From Longimicrobiaceae bacterium (GTDB lineage Bacteria > Gemmatimonadota > Gemmatimonadetes > Longimicrobiales > Longimicrobiaceae): a stretch of DNA of 25,972 nucleotides. The notes beneath the pieces are model-generated. The model was not told the DNA's origin and did no database searches. It was given only the letters and a program-made list of their open reading frames with translations. The translations under genes were made by a program, and so were the position numbers. Below, piece after piece: positions 15,510-21,953 of this stretch; within the stretch, counting starts at the first letter, position 1; every line of letters begins with the position of its first letter. Where the stretch lies: positions 1 to 25,972 of the forward strand of contig JASLAX010000195.1 of NCBI GenBank assembly GCA_030146875.1. Direction: 5' to 3'.

Positions 15510-16352
15510 ATGACCAAGCCCGACGCCACGCCCAACCCCGCGCTCTCCCGCTCCTCGCGCATGGGGACGCCCACCGAGGACGAGCGGCTGCTGGCCTCGC
15601 CGCCCGCGACCCCCGACCCCGACTTCACCGGCACCGACCCGTGGCGGGTCTTCCGGATCATGGGCGAGTTCGTGGAGGGCTTCGACTCGCTGGCCAAGGT
15701 GGGGACGGCGGTCACCATCTTCGGCTCGGCGCGCGTGCCCTCCGGCCACCCGCAGTACGAGGCGGCCCGCACCACGGCGCGCATCCTGGGCGAGGCGGGC
15801 TACGCGATCCTCACCGGCGGCGGCCCGGGGCTGATGGAGGCGGCCAACCGCGGCGCCCGCGAGGCGGGCGCGCTCTCCATCGGCTGCAACATCGAGCTTC
15901 CGTTCGAGCAGGGGATCAACCCCTACGTCGACGTGGCCATCAACTTCCGCTACTTCTTCGTGCGGAAGACGATGTTCGTCAAGTACGCCGAGGCCTTCAT
16001 CATCTTCCCCGGGGGCTTCGGCACGCTGGACGAGCTGTTCGAGGCCCTTACACTGATCCAGACGGGGAAGGTTCGCAACTTCCCGGTGGTGCTGGTGGGG
16101 TCGGAGTACTGGAAGGGGCTGCTCGACTGGATCCGCTCCACGCTGCTCCTGGAGGGCAAGATCTCGCCCGAGGACGTGGACCTGCTGGTGGTGACGGACT
16201 CGCCCGAGGAGGCCGCGCGCGTGGTGATGGAGCGCTGCCGGCGCGCCCCCGCGCCCGCCGTGACCCCGGGCGGGATCCAGCGCGCCGAGGACGCCCCGTC
16301 CCAGCCCCCGCCCGCCGATCCCGAGTCGCCGGAGAAGGGCGACGCGCAGTAG
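15510..16352 (+). CDS. LOG family protein (TIGR00730 Rossmann fold, putative cytokinin-activating phosphoribohydrolase)
   Basis: A 280-residue cytoplasmic protein. Both hallmark motifs of the LOG/lysine-decarboxylase-like fold are intact: GGGPGLMEAANRG (from G103) and PGGFGTLDELFE (P167-E178). LOG enzymes release nucleobase and ribose 5-phosphate from nucleoside 5'-monophosphates. The old label 'lysine decarboxylase' is incorrect for this motif. An N-terminal extension of about 60 residues and a Pro-rich C-terminal tail (about 245-280) flank the core. I chose the ATG at 15510 (MTKPDATP), which fits the candidate promoter upstream; no strong Shine-Dalgarno is seen. Nearby genes give no hint of a dedicated pathway. 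Confidence 0.92.
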   Translation: MTKPDATPNPALSRSSRMGTPTEDERLLASPPATPDPDFTGTDPWRVFRIMGEFVEGFDSLAKVGTAVTIFGSARVPSGHPQYEAARTTARILGEAGYAILTGGGPGLMEAANRGAREAGALSIGCNIELPFEQGINPYVDVAINFRYFFVRKTMFVKYAEAFIIFPGGFGTLDELFEALTLIQTGKVRNFPVVLVGSEYWKGLLDWIRSTLLLEGKISPEDVDLLVVTDSPEEAARVVMERCRRAPAPAVTPGGIQRAEDAPSQPPPADPESPEKGDAQ

Positions 16353-16653
16353 CTCGGCCGCCGGCCGGCACGACGGACCTGGATCGCATGGAGACTCAGT
16401 CCGCGCGGCGGACTCCGTGCCTATCCGGGCCGCGACTTCCTTCGCAGGCGGTGTCGCGGGCTCCGGACGGCGGCGGGCCCCGGGTGGACTTCGTTCCGCG
16501 TGCGGCTCTGGCGGACGGCGGGGGTCGGGCCGTCGATGCGGATGCGCCTCGTCCGCCCGCGCGTGACGGCGGGGGGTGGGGGCGGTAGGTTGTGGGCGTC
16601 GCGGGGGGCGCGACGGGAGAGACCCTGGCTACGCGGAAGGCGGAGAGACGAGG
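16353..16653. repeat. Intergenic stretch with diverged repeat and candidate promoter
   Basis: No gene is visible. Segment 16444-16498 contains GCAGGCGGTG, CGCGGGCTCC (16455-16464) and ACTTCGTTCCG (16488-16498), the same ordered words seen at 12635-12699. Near the right end, GTGACG (16563-16568) and TAGGTT (16586-16591), 17 bp apart, could be the promoter for the deoxyhypusine-synthase-like gene at 16654. Confidence 0.4.
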
Positions 16654-17814
16654 ATGGCAAAGAGCAAGTACCTGAGCGGCAAGCGCATCGACCCCACGCG
16701 CATCTCCGCGGGGATGACGGTGACCGAGCTGGTGGACGGGACCTTCCAGGCCTACAACGCCGCGCGGCTCCGCGAGGCGTGCCTGCTCCTGACCCGGAAG
16801 ATGCTGGAGGAGGACGTCACCGTCGGGCTCACCATGACGGGGGCGCTCACGCCGGCGGGGCTGGGGATGAGCTCGGTGATCCCGCTGATCGAGGCGGGGT
16901 TCGTGGACTGGATCATCAGCACCGGCGCCAACCTCTATCACGACACGCACTTCGGCATCGGGCTGGAGCTGCGGCAGGGGAGCGCGCAGATCAGCGACAC
17001 CGTGCTGCGCGAGGAGGAGGTCGTCCGCATCTACGACATCTTCTTCGACTACTCGGTGCTGCTGGACACCGACGCCTTCTTCCGGAAGATCATCACCGCC
17101 GACGAGTTCCAGAAGCCCATGTCGTCGGCCGAGTTCCACTACCTCTGCGGGAAGTACGTCGCCGCCCGCGAGCAGGAGCTGGGGCTGGGCCGCAAGTCGC
17201 TGCTGGCGGCCGCGTACGAGCACGCGGTGCCCATCTACACCTCGTCCCCCGGCGACTCTTCCATCGGGATGAACGTGGCGGCCAAGGCGCTGCAGGGGAA
17301 CAAGCTGACCTTCGACGTGAACGCGGACGTGAACGAGACCGCGTCCATCGTGCTGGAGGCAAAGCGCAGCGGCGGGAAGAGCGCCATCTGGATCCTGGGC
17401 GGAGGGAGCCCCAAGAACTTCGCCCTGCAGACGGAGCCGCAGATCCAGGAGGTGATGGGGATCGACGAGCGCGGCCACGACTACTTCCTGCAGGTCACCG
17501 ACGCGCGTCCCGACACCGGCGGCCTCTCCGGCGCCACGCCGGCCGAGGCGGTGAGCTGGGGGAAGATCGACCCCGACCGGCTGCCCGACGCGGTGGTCTG
17601 CTACCTGGACTCCACCGTGGCGCTCCCCATCCTGACCGCGTACGCGTTCGACAACCACGCGCCGCGCACCCCCAAGCGCCTCTACGACCGCCGCGACGCC
17701 ATGATGCAGCGCATCCGCGACGAGTACGAGAGGTCCGAGCGCAACGAGAGCAGCCAGGAGACCGCCCGCGACCACGCCGTGTACGAAGGCGGGATGCTGG
17801 AGCGCGACCGCTAG
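16654..17814 (+). CDS. Deoxyhypusine synthase-like protein (possible homospermidine synthase)
   Basis: A 386-residue cytoplasmic protein of the deoxyhypusine synthase fold. It shows TMTGALTPAGLGMSSVIP, ISTGANLYHDTHFG, PIYTSSPGDSSIGMN, and the active-site loop ILGGGSPKNF with lysine K254 in the place of the catalytic Lys of eukaryotic/archaeal enzymes. Those enzymes transfer the aminobutyl group of spermidine to eIF5A; bacteria lack eIF5A, and several bacterial homologues have been shown to make homospermidine or related polyamines. NAD+ is the expected cofactor. The ATG at 16654 follows GGCGGAGAGACGAGG. No other polyamine genes are in the window. It converges on the PAS kinase at 17891. Confidence 0.9.
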   Translation: MAKSKYLSGKRIDPTRISAGMTVTELVDGTFQAYNAARLREACLLLTRKMLEEDVTVGLTMTGALTPAGLGMSSVIPLIEAGFVDWIISTGANLYHDTHFGIGLELRQGSAQISDTVLREEEVVRIYDIFFDYSVLLDTDAFFRKIITADEFQKPMSSAEFHYLCGKYVAAREQELGLGRKSLLAAAYEHAVPIYTSSPGDSSIGMNVAAKALQGNKLTFDVNADVNETASIVLEAKRSGGKSAIWILGGGSPKNFALQTEPQIQEVMGIDERGHDYFLQVTDARPDTGGLSGATPAEAVSWGKIDPDRLPDAVVCYLDSTVALPILTAYAFDNHAPRTPKRLYDRRDAMMQRIRDEYERSERNESSQETARDHAVYEGGMLERDR

Positions 17815-17839
17815 CATCCGCCGGCCCCGGACGAAGAGA

Positions 17840-17872
17840 GAGCCCGCCGCCCCTCGATTGGACGGCGGGCTC
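17840..17872. terminator. Bidirectional terminator between convergent genes
   Basis: A perfect 10-bp stem GAGCCCGCCG/CGGCGGGCTC (17840-17849 with 17863-17872) with a 13-base loop; flanking CGAAG/CTTCG extends it. It lies between the deoxyhypusine-synthase-like stop and the kinase stop on the other strand. Confidence 0.75.
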
Positions 17873-17890
17873 CTTCGCGTCCGCTGACGG

Positions 17891-19240
17891 CTACGCGATC
17901 GCGTCCGCCGCGTCGGCCCGCGGCAGCGAAAGGGTGAAGACGGAGCCCACGCCCTCCTGGCTGCGGACGCGCAGGTCGCCGCCCATGCCGCGCGCCAGGT
18001 CGCGGGAGATGGCCAGCCCCAGGCCGGTGCCCTCGGAGCGGCGGGTGCGGCTCATGTCCACCTGCACGAAGGGGTCGAAGACGAAGGGCTGGCGGTCGGC
18101 GGGGATCCCCACGCCCGTGTCCGCCACGCGAAGGTAGACCACCCCGGGCCGGCCCACCCGCACCGCCGCGTCCACGGAGACGCGCCCGCCCGGCGGGGTG
18201 AACTTCAGCGCGTTGCTGAGCAGGTTGATGGCGATCTGCTGCACCTTCTCGCGATCGGCGCTGGCCACGATGCCGGGCCCCACCGACACCTCCAGCGTGA
18301 GCTGGCGCGCGGCGAGCTGCGGCTCCACCATGGGCACCACCCCGGCGATCAGGTCGTCCAGCGGCACGGGCTCGATCACGTACTCCACCCGGCCGGCCTC
18401 GATGCGCGCCAGGTTCAGCACGTCGTTGATGAGCCTCAGAAGGTGCTGCTGGCTTCGCTCGATCCGCGACAGCGCACCGAGCTGGGCCTCGGTGACGGGG
18501 CCGTGGATCCCCATCTCCAGGAGCTGCACGTACCCGGCGATGGCGTTGAGCGGGGTGCGCAGCTCGTGGCTCATCACCGCCAGGAACGTGCTCTTGGCCC
18601 GGTTGGCCTCCTCGGCCGCGGCGCGCTGGCGCTCCAGCTCCTCGCCGTGCTGCCGGAGCTGCTCGTTCGCTTCCTGCAGCGCCTCGGCCTGGGCCTCCAG
18701 CTCGGTGGCGGCCTCCTCGAGCTGCTGCTGCTGCATCTCCATCTCCAGCGCCTGGGCCTCCAGCATCTCGTTGACGCGGGCCAGCTCCTCGGCGTGCGCC
18801 TCGGCCTCGGCGCGGGCGCGGTCGGCGTCGCGGCGGGCGCGGAGCAGCTCGTCCTCGAACTTCCTGCGCTCCTGCACGCGCAGGAACACGCACTCGTTGG
18901 CGAACGCGCCCCCCGCCTCGCGCCGCGCCACGTTCGCCAGCACCGCCACCTCGCCCCCGTCCTTCGCCCGCAGCAGCAGGAAGATCTCCTCCGCCCGGCC
19001 GTGCAGCCGCACCAGGGGAAAGAGGTGCGTCTGGTAGAAGATCCGCGTTCCCACGGTCAGGATGGCCTCCAGCCGGGTCCCCGCCAGGTCGCCGGGGGCA
19101 TAGCCGAGCATCCCGGCCAACGTGGCGTTGGCCGCGGTGACGACCCCGTCGTCGGTGAACGACAGGTAGCCGCACGGCGCGCGGTCCAGCACGTCGCCCA
19201 GCACCACGCCGTCCGCCGCCGGAATGGGCACGTCCCTCAC
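17891..19240 (-). CDS. PAS-coiled-coil histidine kinase coupled to an RsbQ-like hydrolase
   Basis: A 449-residue soluble kinase. Residues about 15-120 are a PAS domain (GYLSFTDDGVVTAANATLAGMLGY; FYQTHLFPLVRLHGRAEEI) of the kind found in RsbP-like phosphatases and their relatives. Residues about 125-215 are a long coiled coil, with EMEMQQQQLEEAATELEAQ. The HisKA domain follows with H225 (SHELRTPLNAIAGY), then HATPase (NLLSNALKF, DTGVGIPAD, GTGLGLAISRDLARG). There is no receiver domain. The start is taken as the GTG at 19240, which forms a GTGA overlap with the stop of the hydrolase gene; a second GTG at 19231 has a better-spaced GAGGG. The architecture parallels Bacillus RsbP (PAS-coiled coil-PP2C) with the phosphatase replaced by a kinase (inference). 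Confidence 0.9.
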   Translation of the reverse strand: MRDVPIPAADGVVLGDVLDRAPCGYLSFTDDGVVTAANATLAGMLGYAPGDLAGTRLEAILTVGTRIFYQTHLFPLVRLHGRAEEIFLLLRAKDGGEVAVLANVARREAGGAFANECVFLRVQERRKFEDELLRARRDADRARAEAEAHAEELARVNEMLEAQALEMEMQQQQLEEAATELEAQAEALQEANEQLRQHGEELERQRAAAEEANRAKSTFLAVMSHELRTPLNAIAGYVQLLEMGIHGPVTEAQLGALSRIERSQQHLLRLINDVLNLARIEAGRVEYVIEPVPLDDLIAGVVPMVEPQLAARQLTLEVSVGPGIVASADREKVQQIAINLLSNALKFTPPGGRVSVDAAVRVGRPGVVYLRVADTGVGIPADRQPFVFDPFVQVDMSRTRRSEGTGLGLAISRDLARGMGGDLRVRSQEGVGSVFTLSLPRADAADAIA

Positions 19241-20049
19241 CCCACGGGGGCGCCCTGCAGGTACTCCTTCATCAGCCGGATGGTCTCCTCGGGGTGGCTC
19301 ATGTGCGGGCAGTGTCCGGTGGCCTCCATCTGCCGCAGCGTGCTGCGCCGCATCTCGCGGTGCATGAACTCCCCCACCTCGGGCGGCGCCACCATGTCCT
19401 CGGAGCACTGCAGGATCAGCGCGGGCACCGCGACCTTCGGCAGGTCGGCGCGGTTGTCGGAGAGGAAGGTGGCCTCGGCGAAACGGCGGGCGACGTGCGG
19501 GTCGGTGGAGCAGAACGAGGAGGTGAGCTCCTCACCCAGCTCCGGACGGTCCGGGTTCTTCATGATGGCCGGCGCCAGGAAGTTGGCCCATCCCAGATAG
19601 TTGCGGTCCATCATCTCCAGCAGCCCGTCGATGTCGGCGCGCTCGAAGCCGCCCACGTAGCCGTCGTCGTTCACGTACCGCGGAGACGGGCCGATCAGGA
19701 TCAGCCGGTCGAAGCGCTCCGGCTCGCGGTTTGCGGCGAGCACGGCGACCATGCTGCTGACGGAGTGGCCCACCAGGACCACGTCGCGCAGGTCCAGCGC
19801 GTGGACCACGTCCAGCACGTCCTGGGCGTAGCCGTCCAGCCGCCCGTAGCGAACGGGGTCGTAGGCGCCCAGGTCGCTCCTGCCGGAGCCCACGTAGTCG
19901 AACAGGACCACGCGGTAGTCGTCCTGGAAGGCGGGGACCACCAGGCGCCACATGTTCTGGTCGCAGCCGAAGCCGTGGGCGAACAGCATGGGCCGGGTGC
20001 CGCGCCCGGACACCTGAACGTGGTTGCGGGCCAGGACGTCGACGGTCAT
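19237..20049 (-). CDS. RsbQ-like alpha/beta hydrolase
   Basis: A 270-residue alpha/beta hydrolase strikingly like B. subtilis RsbQ, including N-terminal SRNHV-type spacing, HGFGCDQNMWR, FDYVGSGRSDLGAYDP, GYAQDVLDVVHALDL, GPSPRYVNDDGYVGGFER and FCSTDPHVARRFA. The triad is S96 (GHSVSS), D218 (SEDMVAP) and H246 (ATGHCPHMSH). RsbQ binds or processes a small hydrophobic ligand and activates the PAS-phosphatase RsbP under energy stress; plant D14/KAI2 receptors share the fold. The ATG at 20049 matches the RsbQ N-terminus; a GTG two codons upstream is also possible. The stop overlaps the PAS-kinase start in GTGA, so the two are co-translated, and the kinase is the likely partner. Confidence 0.93.
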   Translation of the reverse strand: MTVDVLARNHVQVSGRGTRPMLFAHGFGCDQNMWRLVVPAFQDDYRVVLFDYVGSGRSDLGAYDPVRYGRLDGYAQDVLDVVHALDLRDVVLVGHSVSSMVAVLAANREPERFDRLILIGPSPRYVNDDGYVGGFERADIDGLLEMMDRNYLGWANFLAPAIMKNPDRPELGEELTSSFCSTDPHVARRFAEATFLSDNRADLPKVAVPALILQCSEDMVAPPEVGEFMHREMRRSTLRQMEATGHCPHMSHPEETIRLMKEYLQGAPVG

Positions 20050-20213
20050 GTTCACCGTTTGTGGAAGGTGAGGCGGGGACGGCGTTTACGCGCATCGCAA
20101 GGATCGTGCGGCTGGTGTCCTCACGGGATCGCACGAGCGTCGGCGTGGCCCGCGCCGCCCCCCACCCCCTTCGAGCCGGGCACCGCGCCCCTTCTCCTGG
20201 AAGCGAGACACCG

Positions 20214-21431
20214 ATGCGAGCCGTTCCGCCGCGATCCGTCCTTCTCTCCCTGTTCCTGGCGGCGTCCTGCGCGCCCGCTCCCTCCAGAGCGCCCGCCCCG
20301 GTGGACGACGGTCCGGTCCCGCCGGCGGACAGCGCCGCGCTGGTGACGGTGCTGGGGCGCGACACGCTGGCGCTGGAGCGCTGGGTGCGGCAGGGCAACC
20401 GCGTCACGGCCGACGTGGTCGTCCGCGTCCCCCGCACCTCGCTCCGCCGCTACGAGCTGCTGGTGGGCGACGACGGGCTCATGCGCGTCTTCATCGAGCG
20501 CAGGCTGGACCCCTCCGCGCCGGAGGCCGGCCCCCTGCGGACGGAGCGGCTGGAGACGCTGGCGGACACCGGCGACGCCTGGCGGCGCACCGTGATCGAG
20601 AGCTTCCGCACGACGGTGGACACCGTGCGCGCCCCGTACACGGCGCTGCCGTGGGTGGACCTGGTGCACTGGCCCTTCGAGCTGGTCGTCGGCCGCCTGG
20701 CCGCCGGATCGGCGGAGACGGCCCAGCCGCTGCTCGCCGGCGGGCGCGTCCTGCCCTTCCGCGTCCGCCGGCCCACGGCGACCACCGCGGAGCTGACGCA
20801 CCCCCTGCGCGGCACCACCACGGCGGAGCTGGACGCATCGGGCCGGCTGCTGGCGCTGGACGCCGCGGCGACCACGCGGAAGACGCGCGTTCGCCGGGAG
20901 CGGTGGGTGCGGGTGGAGGAGGCGGCGCGGGCGTGGGCGGCGGCGGACGCGGCGGGGCGCGGAATGGGCGACCTCTCCGGCCGCGGGCGCGAGGAGGAGA
21001 CGGTGGGCGGGGCGAAGATCGTGGTGGACTACGGGCGTCCGCACAAGCGCGGGCGCGAGATCTTCGGCGGCATCGTGCCGTGGGGGCAGCTCTGGCGCAC
21101 CGGCGCCAACCTCGCGACGCACCTCTCCACCGACCGCTCGCTGGTGCTGGGGGAGGGCCGCGACGCCCTGGCCGTGCCGCCGGGCGAGTACACGCTCTTC
21201 TCCATCCCCGCGCCCGACGGCGGCGTGCTGATCGTCAACCGGCAGACGGGGCAGAGCGGCACGGCGCACGACGCCACGCGCGATCTGGGGCGCGTGCCCA
21301 TGCGCATCGGCAAGCTGCCGGAGGTGGTGGAGGGCTTCACGATCGACGTGCAGGACAACGGGGGGGGACGGGGGACCATCAACCTGAAGTGGGACCGCGC
21401 GCAGTTCACGGTGCCGTTCGCGGTGCGGTGA
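20214..21431 (+). CDS. Lipoprotein with C-terminal DUF2911 domain
   Basis: A 405-residue lipoprotein. Residues 1-19 form the signal with lipobox AASC (C19), then a Pro/Ala-rich linker. Residues about 40-275 are an unrecognised beta-rich region, with short regular strands (DTLALERWVRQGNRV, YELLVGDDGLMRVFIER). Residues about 285-405 form a DUF2911 domain: KIVVDYGRPHKRGREIFGG, LWRTGANLATHLSTD, PPGEYTLFSIP, VNRQTGQSGTAHD, RDLGRVPMRIG. The core matches the secreted DUF2911 protein at 6174-6752, so this looks like a fusion of DUF2911 to a novel N-terminal module. The ATG at 20214 has GGAAG about 10 bases upstream. Divergent from the RsbQ-like gene; the small protein at 21473 follows closely. Confidence 0.85.
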   Translation: MRAVPPRSVLLSLFLAASCAPAPSRAPAPVDDGPVPPADSAALVTVLGRDTLALERWVRQGNRVTADVVVRVPRTSLRRYELLVGDDGLMRVFIERRLDPSAPEAGPLRTERLETLADTGDAWRRTVIESFRTTVDTVRAPYTALPWVDLVHWPFELVVGRLAAGSAETAQPLLAGGRVLPFRVRRPTATTAELTHPLRGTTTAELDASGRLLALDAAATTRKTRVRRERWVRVEEAARAWAAADAAGRGMGDLSGRGREEETVGGAKIVVDYGRPHKRGREIFGGIVPWGQLWRTGANLATHLSTDRSLVLGEGRDALAVPPGEYTLFSIPAPDGGVLIVNRQTGQSGTAHDATRDLGRVPMRIGKLPEVVEGFTIDVQDNGGGRGTINLKWDRAQFTVPFAVR

Positions 21432-21472
21432 GGGCGTCGACCCGCAGCCTCCGCCCCGCCCGTCTCGGAGAG

Positions 21473-21691
21473 ATGACGATGGATCATCCAGAGGAAGAGA
21501 TGAAGGTGGATCGGAGCGTCCTGTCGCTGGTCCCGCTCTTCGACGAGTCCGACGCCGTCCGGTACTGGAAGTCCCGGACACCGGCCGAGCGCCTCAGCCA
21601 CGTGGAGACCCTGCGCCGGATCAACTACGGGGATCGGGCGAACGGGCGGATGGAGAGATTCCTCGAGGTCGCTCGACTGCCCTGGCTGTAG
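21473..21691 (+). CDS. Small protein, antitoxin-like pattern, orphan
   Basis: A 72-residue protein. The ATG at 21473 is preceded closely by GGAGAG; a second ATG at 21479 has better spacing. The segment VRYWKSRTPAERLSHVETLRRINYG (about 30-55) resembles small proteins of the pattern YW-x-TPEERL-(5-8)-LR-x-YG that in other bacteria often sit beside nucleotidyltransferase-type toxin genes; here no such partner follows, as the next 260 bases have no frame resembling one. The C-terminus (RFLEVARLPWL) ends abruptly. Whether it is a solo regulator, a remnant antitoxin or something else cannot be told from the sequence. Confidence 0.6.
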   Translation: MTMDHPEEEMKVDRSVLSLVPLFDESDAVRYWKSRTPAERLSHVETLRRINYGDRANGRMERFLEVARLPWL

Positions 21692-21847
21692 GTACCTGCT
21701 GGTCCGCGGGGCCGCCGCAGGCGGCGACGAGCACCTCACCACCTGCGTGTGGACGCGGACGATGCCGGGAGGCCGCGCCGCGTCGCCTTCCCCGCGCCGG
21801 GCGCGATACCGCCCGCCGTGCGCCCCTGACGGGCGTGAGACGAACGA

Positions 21848-21888
21848 GCGGGCCCGGAAGCCGACACGATTGTCGGCGCCGGGCCCGC
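21848..21888. terminator. Long imperfect hairpin, possible terminator
   Basis: GCGGGCCCGG pairs with CCGGGCCCGC (21848-21857 with 21879-21888), then GCCGACA with TGTCGGC (21860-21866 with 21871-21877), separated only by AA and a G internal mismatch, with a CGAT loop. It follows the small protein by about 150 bases and overlaps the -35 of the candidate promoter of the oxidase gene. The remainder of 21692-21847 contains no recognisable element. Confidence 0.55.
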
Positions 21889-21898
21889 GGCTTATGAT
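21870..21898 (+). promoter_or_regulatory. Candidate promoter of the amino-acid oxidase operon
   Basis: TTGTCG (21870-21875) and TATGAT (21893-21898), 17 bp apart, form the best sigma-70-like pair I can find in the window (the -10 matches TATAAT at five of six positions). Predicted start is near 21905, with a leader of about 50 bases to the TTG at 21954. The -35 lies inside the 3' arm of the hairpin. Confidence 0.55.
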
Positions 21899-21953
21899 GC
21901 GCACGTGGTCCCTCCCTGCGGCTCCCCTCTCCCCGCCCCCGGTCCGGTTCCCC

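Noticed and set aside
16396..17817. Minus-strand frame opposite the deoxyhypusine-synthase-like gene
   Set aside because: Low-complexity shadow; the plus strand has family motifs throughout.
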